From Physcia stellaris (Eukaryota; Ascomycota; Lecanoromycetes; Caliciales; Physciaceae), in contig JABSSW010000069.1 of the NCBI GenBank assembly GCA_018902385.1, forward strand, positions 62,001 to 126,000: DNA of 64,000 bases, read 5' to 3'. This document shows, piece by piece, positions 11,514 through 23,400 of the stretch. Below the pieces are notes generated by a model, which saw only the letters and a program-made list of their open reading frames with translations, did no database searches and was not told where the DNA came from. The stretch's first letter is position 1. Each line of letters opens with the position of its first letter. Made by a program: the position numbers and the translations under genes.

Positions 11514-13721
11514 TTAATAGGTATATCTGAAGCCGTCCTATATTTAATTATTATAGGCTATTCTTTGAATATGGGGTACCATGAGATCAAGACTTACCGT
11601 CCCCTCAATGACCTTCCTCCCCTTTCGCTGACGACGGTTGGCATAGAAGAAATACAGAGTAAAGGCTGCAATGATCGCCATGATTATGAGATGCGACCTT
11701 CGTCTAGGGTCAGCTCCACGTCTATCTGATAGATATATGAAACTGTACCCGATGGAGACCCATATCGCTGTGATATAGCGCGGGGCTTCTTTCTGGCGAA
11801 CAATAAAGGCACCTGCCACACCACCGAGCCCGTTGCAAGCAGTGACTGCAGCCTGGGAACTCTATTAGCTTTTCGTAAACTTCCTAATCATTTTGTAGTA
11901 CGTACCGCGGTCACAGCTCGCTTCCACTGACTATATATTCGTTAGCAGCGTCTTCAAGTCTCGCTAGCAGTTTTTGGCGTACCCGGTGATATTGTTTGCC
12001 TGATAACTGTTCAATGCTGCCCAATTCGAGATGTATGCTCCAGTAGCAAGAAAGGTGCCAATGTAACGGACAGCGACTTGGTTAGCAAAGCCAAGCATGG
12101 CGAAACCGGCAATTAGGCAGAGAGAATTGAAGAATATGATTGGTGCCCGAAGTCGGTATCCTAATGGAGTTGAATTAGTTCTGTTTTGCCTCGTAAGGAT
12201 TAGGGAAGTCTGACTGTCACCGATCCGAGACGATAGTAACACTGGGATGACCGCGTAGTAATAAGGCTTGTTCGTGTGAGCATCACACGATGAAGGAGCT
12301 ACGATGGGGCAAGCGTACTGGTGCATTTAGCAGGATTGACTTGTTTTCGCTGAATCCCATTCCGCTTTGAAGGCTATTGCAACTCTAAGCCATTCCTTCT
12401 TTTTGGATGTAATATTTTCGTAAACTGACTCACATTATTGGAAGGAAGTATGAAAGAGCAGTAGATACTAGATTCTGCACAGGGCCTTCTTAGTCGCTTT
12501 GTAGACAGCACACACATCGCGAGCTTACGAGAAGAAAAAGCTCGCTGCAAACCCATAGATCTTTGGATCAAGGAAGTGCTTCGCTATTTCTGCAATCGTG
12601 AACGGCGCTGGTTTGACATCGCCGCGGTCTTCCTGAATGCGACGAACGGCGACGAGTGTTTCTTCGTTATTGAGGAAGTAAAAGCTACGCTGCGCGTTCT
12701 CAGGAAAGTCGATGATCCAAAAGTAGGTTGCAATTCCGATAACGCATGTTATCTGTGTCGAGATGAGCCATGAAGATCTTTCTTTAGCCGATAATTTGCA
12801 CAATTGGAAACATACAAGACCTTGTACTAGGAACATCCACTGCCACCCTTTGAGGCCTGCTTGACCATTAAGGTGGTTCAGCTGCAGCTGATAAGCAATG
12901 TTCTGGCGTATGTTTTCTGATACGTACTCCATAGTTCAGAATTCCTCCTGTGGCCAGCACAATAACCTGCCCACTTTGTAAATAGGCAAACCGTAGCTGT
13001 TGCTCTTCTGTATATTTTCAGCCAGCGCTGGTGGAGCCCTTGGATGTAGTATTACCTCTCTTATACCAGCTGGATATCAGCAACGCCAACCCAGGGTATA
13101 TGCCGGCCTATTTCAAAGTCACTTAATCACTGCCCATTGTTGACTTGTACGTATATAAGGCGCCCTACCATACAGATGCCAAGAAGGATTCGCATCCCAA
13201 TCATTTGCCTCCAAGTATGGATGAAGGCAGTGCACTAGCACCCTGTTATTAGGCCAACCCCTCTGACGAAAACACCGTGCAGATAGAGACAAATCGATTC
13301 TTGATGATTCTGAATGTAATCAAGGGACACCTACTAGACTGACCAGGCCGAAGCCGAATGTGGTAAAAGAGAAGTATATGCGAGGTCCTATCAGACGGAC
13401 AGCTATGGTGGCTGGGAGCTGAAAGCAAACACTAGATACTGTAAAAATAAGAATAGCCACGGAGAATCGATTGCCATAATCCAGCCCAAGGTCTCTCAGC
13501 ATGCTCGTCACCGAAGCACTCGATATCAAACCGTTATCGAGTAAGTTGAGACTGCAGAGTAAACCGGCGATCGTGCATAGTCTCCAGTCAACCTTTCTTT
13601 TTACAGCATTTTCCTTCCTGCGTACCTCCTCGACATCATCATTTGCGCGGCTAGATACTAAGGAGGTTTTCGATGCTCCATATGATCTGTCCGTCGCATT
13701 TGCAATGACCGACGAAGTCAT
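11514..13721 (-). CDS. MFS permease of the allantoate/Dal5-like anion:cation symporter family
   Basis: This gene has about ten short exons. The first, 13721-13335, encodes an N-terminal cytosolic stretch and DWRLCTIAGLLCSLNLLDNG with the first helices. Next come CTAFIHTWRQMIGMRILLG (13234-13169), AGIYPGLALLISSWYKR, QLRFAYLQSGQVIVLATGG, then LNHLNGQAGLKGWQWMFLV after a 46-48 nt intron. Later exons encode the Pro-rich middle loop, SGMGFSENKSILLNAP, YYAVIPVLLSSRIGD, the C-terminal helices, and a tail whose last exon encodes DGFRYTY with the stop at 11514-11516. The order and wording match Dal5-type MFS carriers, which import allantoate, nicotinate, tartrate or related anions at the plasma membrane. 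Splice phases I checked are consistent and no disabling change was seen. The substrate cannot be inferred. Confidence 0.85.
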
Positions 13722-14511
13722 TACTGAATTTGTACGGCAAAAACAACGACGGGCACTTAATCTAGTAAAAGGTATTGGTTGAAGGAGAAGGAAATTATTA
13801 GACAGTTTAGTCCTGCGACCGGCGCCTCAGTAGAAAATATATCCGTTCGTCATTCTGCAGATCTCTTCGAGATGCAGGTTGACGGGATGTCCGAGTCCGA
13901 TGAATGAGTGGCTAGCCACAATAATACGCGATCATCCGTCTGCAGATGTCAACCGATCTCCCCCGACAGGCCTCGATTTTTGACCGCTAACGGAGAAATC
14001 CAACCTCGATCTGATGCGAAGACTCGACTCACTTATGCAGCACTGAGCTGAAGTCAGAAGGGATACGGATACCTACTTTAGGTTAATGTAGGTACTGACG
14101 TAAGGCAAGTACCCGGTAGTGGGACTTCATGCCAAGACAATCACATGCAAATATCATCAGGTACGCCTTGGCGTGATGTTTGTTGCAGAATTGAGGCTCT
14201 CTCAAACTGTGAAGCTCGAAGCCAACTAGTCAGTAATCTGATGATACTTGCCGAAGTTATGTGCTACTCACGACCAAGGTTCTGTGTCTGCCAGGAGTGT
14301 TCGACCGCACATATTCACCCTAGGGTACGGACGAATGGAGGTTGAATCGATTTCACACCCACCCAAGCAAACACTACTAGTCATAAGCTCACCTTTATGG
14401 AAGTCACTTTACAGCAACCCCAGCTTCTTTCCACCCCAAACCACGCCGGAAACGGGTAATGCTAGCTTGATCTGCTGAAGCAAAGCAAACAGCCTCCGTT
14501 GCTACGATATC
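13722..14511. other. intergenic, divergent upstream region
   Basis: About 790 bp between the start of the Dal5-like permease (minus strand) and the broken gene beginning at 14512 (plus strand). It presumably holds both promoters. No motif, repeat or RNA was recognised. Confidence 0.45.
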
Positions 14512-15700
14512 ATGTCATCAAACGTACAGCCGCCGGATCATGCGCGCCTCCTACCCCTCTGCTAGCTTGTCTTCCAACAGGCTTCGCTTCACCACGACCT
14601 CCTCCGGCACTACTACCTCTCTTATCACCCATTCTCCGACAACGCGTCCAAATCCTTTCCGCCAGCAGCGATTCGTCGACCGATTCATGGCTTCCTCTAC
14701 TATGCTGGAGGCCGGACTCTGCAGAAAAACTTGCAATAATTGTTGGAAGCGAGGCCTTCGAGCTGCATCCTGTATCAGGGAAATTGAGTATGGAGAGATA
14801 CGTCCAATAAAATACAGACTATTGGACGAAGAGACGCTTCAAGCGAGGGTGGAGATTGTTGACCTTGAGCTAGTGGTTATTTATCTGTGGTGTCAAGGTG
14901 ATCAAGAAGGCGGTGGGGATGGCTGGCGCGTGTCAGAAGTTCTTCCTCTGGCAGGAAACAGTCAAGACTTGTTGGAAGAATGGTACCCGACAATAGAAGC
15001 TGCCCAGCAAAGCGTCAGTATCACAAACACAGCCGAGGGCAGAGGTCAAAGGAGATCATCAAACACCACAGGCACCGCAGATTCTTGCAGGAAAGGTAAC
15101 ACAGAGGAAAAGAGTAGAGAAGGGAGAGGTGACGAGGACGATGATGACGACTACTGGGCCCAGTATGACAAGACTCCGGGGAGAACTCCTGCTGCTACCC
15201 GCTCGCCTAAGCCAGATGATGCATCTGTAATTCCAGGTCGCGCTAGGACAACCTCGGAGGCTGCATATTTTGATCAGTATTCGCAAGTCCAGCCTGAGAT
15301 GGATAATGACGACCCATCACAAGATAAGGAAACCATTGGTGAGTATTCACTGAACGGTAACACCCTAAGAAGTACAGCGTCTGGGCCACCCTCCGAGGAG
15401 ACTATGCCAGATGGGTTTCTCCGGCAGGCGGTTGATCACAATCCTGCTTCAGACAGGCAGACATCTGAACTCAGTCAACCAATAGCTAGTTCCCCCACTG
15501 CTGACTGCGAGACGGTACATCGGCTTGAGGATTCTGCAACGTTACATTCAAACGCCGAAGCAGCTATCCGACAACATGTCAGTACCAGCATCAAGAGTAT
15601 GTTCCGACTTTGCAGAGCCACTGGTATTGAAAGATCCGAGTTCGACGAGATGGTCAAGACCGAGCTGGAGACACTCGGTATGCTTACAGAGGATGATTGA
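14512..15700 (+). pseudogene. Conserved-looking fungal protein of unknown function, reading frame broken near its 5' end
   Basis: A long open frame (14540-15700) ends in an acidic, Ser/Thr-rich region with DDDDDYWAQYDKTPGRTP and VQPEMDNDDPSQD and a helical C-terminus (SMFRLCRATGIERSEFDEMV). Its first 80 codons look unnatural, while protein-like sequence there lies in the other two frames. Frame A from ATG 14512 encodes QQASLHHDLLRHYYLSYHP and IHGFLYYAGGRTLQ. Frame B near 14726-14807 encodes EKLAIIVGSEAFELHPVSG and MERYVQ. The long frame then resumes with IKYRLLDEETLQARVEIVD. The shifts fall at an A5 run (about 14725-14729) and between 14790 and 14812. A TAG at 14563 in frame A could lie in a small intron (14524-14580, GTACAG...CAACAG). 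Either the gene is decaying or the consensus has indel errors. The family was not identified. Confidence 0.5.
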
Positions 15701-17005
15701 GTTCAACTTCTGTCCGTAATCCAGGGCGACAAAACCAATGGATCTCTGTGCGCCTGAGACACCCTGCAGCTAATATCTCAGCCAAAACAACCGTTGTTGT
15801 ACGACTACAGCGCCTTCATGAGCCCTTGAGGTGTTGTGACCAATACATTCAAGACTCACCGCTTTCAATAGGATGCACAGCAAAGTGGAACCGCCCGGAC
15901 GGACTGCATCCATTCTGACGCGCGAACTTTTCTGACCAACCCGACAAGATATTTACATGCAAAAGATCCATGCTACTCCATTTGCTGCCAGGGCCATAAA
16001 TCTGTAACTTGGCAACCTGACGCCGACAACCGTCACAGGTGTAATTTCAGCAGGATCAATGAGAGAGGAACAATAGGTAGCGGCTTAGCCGCAATATTGC
16101 AAGGCTCACCTCATCTAATGTGTACGTTCTATCGATCGTCAACCAGCATACTTACATTTCCCCGGGTACTCGATTCCTAGTCTTTGATTTCACGCTACTC
16201 CCAGTCATTCAAGTCAAAAGATCGAAGTAGCTTCAACGACAGTCTGCCAAGCCTCTGAAACGTATTAACACCTCATCCTCAGTGATCACTCAGTGAGAAC
16301 TCGATATCCTCTCCCCTTCCCTCCTTACCAATTCATAGCTAAGCCCAAAGAACCTTTCCCGAGAAACTGACTAACAGAACCAAGACAATTGCGAACCTTA
16401 CTTGAGCTATCTTCCTCAAACCCCCCTGGGCTAACCAGCCGATCCTCTTGAGGTTAGATCTCTCAACTCTAGATTCATGTGCTCAACTCCCATCTTCTCA
16501 ACCCTTACTTCCTCTGATTGTATCCTTCAACCTATATGCCCCGCTCCTATGGCACCCCTTATCCCATCCAGTATACTACCCGATAGTATCAACATCAAGT
16601 CATGCAAGTCGTGCGAAAAGTTATCTCCTCTTCTCTTTTAGTGTGACAACTTTTCGCTCTGGCGGTGACAGAAAGATGCAAGCGGGGAGTGATTGGAGAT
16701 GACGTTTGCACTCCTCCATATCAAGGTTCTTGTGAGGGTTTCGCTTTAGAGACGGGGCTTAGATTTGAGGATTGCTGGAGAGAGAGTGAGAAATAGGGAG
16801 AGAAATCTATTGTCGGTTGGACGGGAAGCTGTTGCTCAGAGTCGGTGATGGATTGGATGGGACAAGATGAGATGAAAGTTGGCGGTGAGGGTGACCTGGT
16901 ATCGGAGCTGGTGGTTATAGATACGTTCACCAGAGACGTAAGCCCTTATGCATCGAAGTTCGGGCCTGCAAAAAGAGTGTTCGAATGCGAATATTTGAAG
17001 CTATC
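15701..17005. other. intergenic
   Basis: About 1.3 kb between the broken gene at 14.5 kb and the 3' end of YOS9, counting YOS9 from its KDEL-frame stop. Pyrimidine-rich segments occur around 16300-16560. Short open frames here show no recognisable protein features. Nothing else was seen. Confidence 0.45.
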
Positions 17006-18610
17006 TTACAATTCGTCTTTATACACCTCTTCACTCCCCTCCTCGGCCTCATCATCCTCATCCCTAGCCCCATCCTTCCTTCCCCTCGGATCTCCATCCT
17101 CCCCCTGATCCTCATACTCATCCTCACCACCCACAACAAAAAACTCGACCTCCCCACCACCGCCCCCGTCCTCCTCATCATCCACAACCCCCTCAACTCC
17201 CTACCCCCCATCGCCCCATCAAACACCTCCAATCGCCACGGCTTCCCCCCTGCGACACCCCTCAACTCTCGAACCGCCTCCTCCACCAACTTCGGATCCA
17301 CGCCTAGGGCTTTGATAGCTTTGTCAGGCAGTTTATACACTCTCCCACCCTTTTCCTTCGACTCCTGTCGCGCCAGCAGGTCCGTCTTGGCATTCGTAGG
17401 CTGCGGGGCGATCTGCGCCGGCGGCTCGAGTCTCTGCCCTTCTTTACCCACTTCTTTCATCCCGCCGACCTCGATCCCCGCGACGATTGGCCTGCCGGCG
17501 GGATTCGCGCTCACGATTTTGCGGGCGCGCTCTTCGCGTCTGCGGTCTTCGTATTCCTGCACCCCGTCGTTATCTTGGGAGATGATCTCTTTGCAGAGGA
17601 TCCCGTGCGCTTTGTTCTCGCGCGGGGGCAGGAAGGCAATGTCGTTGCAGAGGCGCGGCGTGTACACGCCCATGAGGTAGGCGCACGTGCTCACTTCTTT
17701 GATCCAGCCGATTCGGTCTGCGGACTGCGGGTGGCAGTGATATTGGACTTCGATGCGGCGCGGGCGAGACGTGAGATCGCAGTTTGTGCCGCTGGTGAGG
17801 GTTTGCGTGAGATAGCGCGTTGAACCGGCTGTGCGGAGGCCGGAGGTTCTCGCTTTTGCCTTTTCTTTCTCTTTTGTGGTAGAGGAGGATGGGGATGAGG
17901 AGTCTGAGGACGGCGCCTCGGGACTGCCGGCGTCGAGCTGCTGGGGTGGTCTGCGCGCTGATTGCGTGTTGGGATCGTATTTACCAAGCACATAGCTCGG
18001 CGTAGCTGGGTCTTCGGTTGGTGGGAAGATGGGCGCTCCGCCTTTCCCGGGGGGCAGGGAGTGGAATTGTTTGACGGCGGTGTTGTAGCAGAAGCTGTAA
18101 GACCACCAGCCGGAGATAAAGTACATGCAGTTTCCCTCCATGCCTTTTAGCAACTCCCATCCGCGATCGGTGGCTCGCGTCAGTTCGGCGGCTTCGGCGG
18201 TTGGATCGACGGTTGTGTTGGTTGTGTTTTGGGTGCTAGAAACGGTGGGAATGGAGCAGAGGTATGGGCGCGAGTTGAGCGTCATGCGGTGATAGGATGA
18301 GGGGCTGTGAGAGTCGGTGGAGTCTGCGGATGGGAAGTCGGAGGAGGGCGAGTGGGATGAGAGGTCGAAGGAGGGTTCGTCGGCATCTTGGTCGATGGAC
18401 GACGGTGAGAGCTTCGAATGGGCATCTGTATCGAGGATGTAGTTATCGGAAAATATCACCTCATACTGTGATGGTTGTCAGTGCTCCTCGATTCAGAAAT
18501 TGGAGTTTGCTTACTTGAGGGAATGCAAGGAGGTCATCGTAGACGCTGAAGACGTCGGGGCCGCCTCTCGCCAGCTCTACAGCTATCAGCCAAAGGTAGA
18601 GCAGCTTCAT
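17006..18610 (-). CDS. YOS9: Yos9/OS-9 type ER lectin, with a frameshift just before its C-terminal KDEL
   Basis: Exon 1 (18610-18515) encodes a signal peptide MKLLYLWLIAVELARG, then GPDVFSVYDDLLAFPQ. Exon 2 starts at 18465. The MRH lectin domain follows: GNCMYFISGWWSYSFCYN (about residues 144-160) has the double Trp motif, and later EVQYHCHPQSADRIGWIKEV, STCAYLMGVYTPRLC and CNDIAFLPPREN complete it. Yos9 reads trimmed N-glycans on misfolded glycoproteins and passes them to the Hrd1 ubiquitin ligase in ER-associated degradation. In the annotated frame, after RELRG the product runs on as unnatural Arg/Met-rich sequence to a stop at 16927. In the +1 frame the same DNA encodes an acidic tail ending EEVYKDEL with a stop at 17006-17008. 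The switch point is the C5 run at 17188-17192. The KDEL makes a consensus error or a very recent indel the best explanation. Confidence 0.88.
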
Positions 18611-20078
18611 ATCTCATGACTTCTGACTGTTGAGAAAATAAGTGTCGGTAAAGTCCCACTGATGCAGAAGACAAGTCACTGTGTTTCTGACATGTGCAAG
18701 GATGTTCTAATGCGGAATATTTCCGCACCATTGAAACCTCTCAGCTCCAATTGTCACGGGACGTGATTCCGTTAGCGTCGCAGGCTCGAGCTATCTCCCT
18801 GACGGATGATATCGCTCATCGCGCTAGTCAGGGGTCTGAGTACCTTAGCTGAGACAAAGCTCGAATTGTCATCTGAATTACCCTTGATAACGTCAACTAC
18901 TGTCGAAGTGTGGGAATGATCATATGAAAAAGAACCCTAGACTGAGCCGTCACTCTCTCCCCTTCTGGTAGCTCAACAATGACAACAAGCCTTGGTTAAT
19001 TGAGCCAACAGCAAGGGTATATATCTCCGGATAGTAAGCTGCAACGGTTTTTTTCTTCTTCGATGTGTCCCGACTATGTGGAACAAGAAGCTTACAATAT
19101 ATTTCCAAAACTAGTTTGCCTGGGCGACATCAATTGCTACCTGAGATAGTGTGTCATCTTCGAAAGTTCTACCTTCGAAGCGAATCAGAATATGTTACTG
19201 ACCATCAAGTTAAGAAGTGTTCTTGCGAAATACTTGCGTACATAATGCAGCGAGACTATCACAGGACCTCACGCAACCCTATGAATTCGACGCTCAATTA
19301 TATCTTGGTGAATCCGAGATGCTTGAAGAGACGCATATTAGCTTTGTTGATGAATTTGGCCTTAAAAAAGAGCTGCGATGCATGCCATATTTGCCGCTCA
19401 CAACGACTACTGTCGATTCTATGGCTCCTGCCTTGGTAGCGTGCAACGGTCAGCTCTTACCGTTTGCCTTCTTCCCTAGTAACTATGATCCTGCTCGCTT
19501 TGGTTGATCGTGCCTTCTTCATCTTCTTATATCAACACTGCAGCTTTTCGAAATACCCAGCGTCGTGAGTTTTTCCTTTTCCTTTTCCCTTCATGCAGCT
19601 TTACTATAGCAGTAATTTTGATTCTTTTTATAAATAATCAATCATAAATATGCTTGAATTTTTGCAGAACGTTGCTGCAATTCTTACGGCTTCGGCCGTC
19701 GTCCATACCTGCTCCCGTCTCGCGCTGTGGTCGAGGAAGAGGATGCGTGCCCCAGGCGTCCAATTAGTGGACGTGCTGGGCCGTCCGTAAACCAAGTCTT
19801 CCCTACATGTAGTTATGGAGGATCACTAATTGTTTTTAGTCTTCCTAGGGCCACCGGAATCTTGGCACGTGCAAGATTCCGCAGTCCGGTTCCAGGCTCG
19901 AGGATGAAAGCCTGGCGGCAACGCCAGCGCGTTCTAGAGCACACCGGACTGGCGCGAGACTGGTAGATAGGTAGACAAAGATCATTGGTAGTAACGATAG
20001 GTTAGCGTCTTTTTATGGACTCCTGATTATCTATATGCTAATACCAATGGAACCCAGATCTAGAGGGGGAAAGGGGAG

Positions 20079-20113
<35 letters not shown>
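20079..20113 (+). repeat. 35-base poly(A) tract
   Basis: An uninterrupted run of 35 A directly follows gatctagagggggaaagggg and directly precedes the first of the tandem repeats. It is by far the longest mononucleotide run in the window. It could be the 3' tail of a retroposed sequence lying upstream (19.5-20.08 kb) or simple slippage expansion. No target-site duplication was identified. Confidence 0.85.
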
Positions 20114-20114
<1 letters not shown>

Positions 20115-20460
20115 ACCGGCACCTCAAAGTCTTTGCCTTCGCCTGGTCCTTTAGTGTTTCGGCTCTGGTCTCTTTCAGCGAGCCCAAAATTCACCGGCAC
20201 CTCAAGTCCTTGCCTGGGTCTGATCTTTTCCATGTTTCGACACCTTCCTCCGTCAACGAGCCCCCCAAAAGAAAAACACCGGCACCTCAAGTCCCTGCTT
20301 GGGTCTGATCTTTCAAAGGTTTTGGACTCCCTCCTCCGTGAAGGAGCCAAAAGTCAAAATCAGATGAAAGACACCGGCATACCAAGTCTTTGCCTGGGCC
20401 TAATTCTTCAATGTTTCCGCTCTACTCTTTGTCAATGAGCCATAAGATCACCCGTACCTC
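20114..20460. repeat. Diverged tandem repeat, about 4 units of 77-95 bp
   Basis: Units begin with caccggcacctcaagtcc or close variants at 20114, 20192, 20277, 20372 and, truncated, 20449. Each unit continues with a tgcctgggtctgatctttc-like block and ends near a gagcc motif. Spacings are 78, 85, 95 and 77 bases, so the copies differ by small indels as well as substitutions. They follow the poly(A) tract without a gap. No coding role is visible; the open frame running through them on the minus strand begins in poly-Phe from the A tract. Confidence 0.85.
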
Positions 20461-23400
20461 AAGGTTTCCGTTTTCGTCAATTTTGCTTGAATGTGGGCGA
20501 TAGCTGTGGGACGACAGAAGGCTTCAATGGGATAGGCAACATCTGGGGTCTGCCAATGCAGTAGCAATAGGTTCCGCGGTGGCCACTGGCACTAGATTCG
20601 GGAGAAACATGTGGGATGCTCGAATATTTGTGACCTGTTCAGTGAAATATTGTCTGGTAATACAAGGCAAGTCCCTACTGTCCCTTTTTGTCCGCTTTTA
20701 TTGATTAGGCCTCGCAGGCTTCTCCACTATGCCGACTCATGTCATCGCCAGCAACCTAGAATCAATTACCGACATCTCAAAATCTCCTATCTCTGTCATC
20801 CTGTCGGCCAGCATCCATAACATTGGCGACTTTCGTCCTCCGATCCCACTTTCTCCGGCCTGCCGTTGGAATTCTACGGTTTCTGTTAGAAAACTCGCTT
20901 AAATCCTCTAGCGTCTTGACACCCTGATGGATAGTTCACCACCTCCATAACAATTACATTCTAAATGCTGTAGGATTTCAACAGATTATTGGCTGGTGCA
21001 GCGCAGTTTCGCTGGCAAGTAGCATCTCCCTCGTGCATAGCACATTACTATTGTTCAAATCTCCGTCTACGTCGCACTGCTGCAGAGCTTTGAAAGGTGA
21101 CGGTATTATTGCTCTAAGTTGTGGTTGACAGCCACGTTGGATAGACTTCAGTATATCGAGTCCATGTACAATATTCGGCCATTTAGGCCACGCCAAGTCG
21201 TCAGTTGCCAGAGCGGTTGCCAGTATCAATTTACCAATGTATGGAGTTTCGGTGGAGACGATGTCGATGAGTGTTAGCAAATCGGGCTCAGGATGATGAA
21301 AGGATAAGGTATTTTACAGCAGTCACGACATGGGCATATCCACCCGCAGCTCAGAAGCGTACAATGTCACATTATACGGAAGTCTCGCACCGAGCAAGTC
21401 AATTCGTCCCCAAAGCTCTGCACCAAGCAGGCCGTCCATAGTACTCTGCCCGGTTTCTCTACAGCATACACGGTCGGAGATTTGCGGATAGAATGAGGCT
21501 TCAAAGCAGGACGATGGATGGCGATACAGAGGTGATGGGAGCACACTGTACAATGGGCGCTACAACAGGTCAATCGATGCATCGAAAGAGTCCAATTGAG
21601 CGACGACGAGGTCATTGAGGTCTTCGCTCACGGGGGTGTGTTAAAATACTCATTTAAGCTCTCTAGCGTCTTTGACTTGGATTATGCTATACTTGTATAG
21701 AAAAAGTGGTACCATGTTGGTCTTCTATAGGGTTAAGCTGAGATAATTCACAGGCATAATATGGACCTTTCTCGGTTGTTGTACCAGCTAAAAGCCCCGA
21801 CCCAGCTTGACTTCAAATTCGGATTCGGCTTCCATCCATCAAGCCTCATCATAATTCCATTTAACGAATGGTCAGATGATATGTTTCCCCTCAACATCTA
21901 TACCCTGAGTCTAGTAATCATTCCCCATCCTTACCCGTATCTTGATGTAATCGGCAGGTCACAGCGGCGTTTTTAGTCGGCCAACCTGCTCTCCACTCTC
22001 GCCAAGGCCCCTCAATAATATAAGAACTCTCAAACAAATTCGACCCCGTGCCCGAGAGCAGACAGAATGACCGCTCTCTTCAAAGCAAGTAGAGAAAGAC
22101 CGGTGGTAGAACCCAAGCAAACCAAGCGTGAATCGCTGGTGGGGAACCAACCGTGCTCTGTTTGGCACATCAGACCAAAAGCACGAGGTATTATCCCATG
22201 CTCTGCCTCTCATGCATTACTACTTACATTCTCAATGTATCAACGCGTATACCCATTCTTGGCACGAAGTCATTGAATATAAGATGAAACAGAGATCATA
22301 TTTGTCTCAACTCGAGTAATTACAGATTTGGCGAGGGATATCATAAGAAAGATGTGTCATCAAAGATCAGCACCACTCAGTAGCAAGCTATGTGATACTT
22401 TTAGATTTTGGGCTTTAATTGCGAGCCGATATTGTTTATGGAGCTAGGTTTCTTCACAGTATTGGACACGGATTCAGTGATGTAGCTCCTAGCCTCATAC
22501 ACAAACTCTTTGCTTCCAAGGACTGAGCTAAGGCCTAAATTGAGGTGTCAATACGCACGAGTTATAATACAAGCAAGTTTGACACACATTTTTGATTTCG
22601 CCAAAACTGACTTCTGGCAGCAGCGAATTGTCAACATTAAGCAGTCTAGATCCTCTTCCTTCAGGATAATAGTACTGCATCAACTATTGGAAACTAAATA
22701 TAGGATTGCAAAACTGTCAAACGAATTTGGCAACATGGGCACAAGAGGTAAGAAAGTTATTAGCCCTGCGTGGCAATGGGCAAATCCCTAAGCTCCTCTG
22801 TGGAGTCGATGGTTGCCGTAGGGTCAATTAACAAGCGATTAGAACCCACAAATCGATCTCAAGACCTAAACGAAAGTTTAGAACATTATGCGTGAATACC
22901 TTAGCTTATTGGAAGAAACCGCAATAAGACTGGCTCGATCTTCGCCGAGATACACAAAAGAGACCAGCTCACCTACATTTTGCAGCAAAAGCTGCAATTC
23001 TTTACATACTAAACTTATCATTGCGTCTCGCAATGCGCTCTTTAGACAGAGATATTGAGGGTCGATGATTATTCTCACTCGCTGATCGAATGGAGAGTCA
23101 AAATTTCTAAGGATGAGACACAGGAAAGGAAAGACTTTGAGTTGTGGATGACTTCCCCAAGGCAATCACACATAAGGAACAATCCTCGCCATTACCGCCT
23201 CTCCATAAACCACGGGATCAAGAATATCCACGGTAACCCATGTCGATTCATCCACCGAAAAGCTTGCCAGTACGATACTCCCGGAGCCGATACCCTCCGG
23301 TCCCCAGGTAAACTATAGCATCGCGGCATGATCAAGCCAGCGTTCCTCATGCGCACCTGCACGTATCGCGCAGGGAAAGCCCTATATCTGCCTTGTAATC

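Noticed and set aside
16985-17680. 231-codon plus-strand frame opposite YOS9
   Set aside because: Antisense to the well supported YOS9 exon, with Leu/Ile/Pro-rich shadow composition.
19640-20080. Body of a SINE- or LINE-like retroposon ending in the poly(A) tract
   Set aside because: No convincing polymerase III A and B boxes, no reverse transcriptase remnant and no flanking duplication could be seen.
20060-20350. Minus-strand frame ending in poly-Phe
   Set aside because: It arises from the poly(A) tract and the noncoding tandem repeats.
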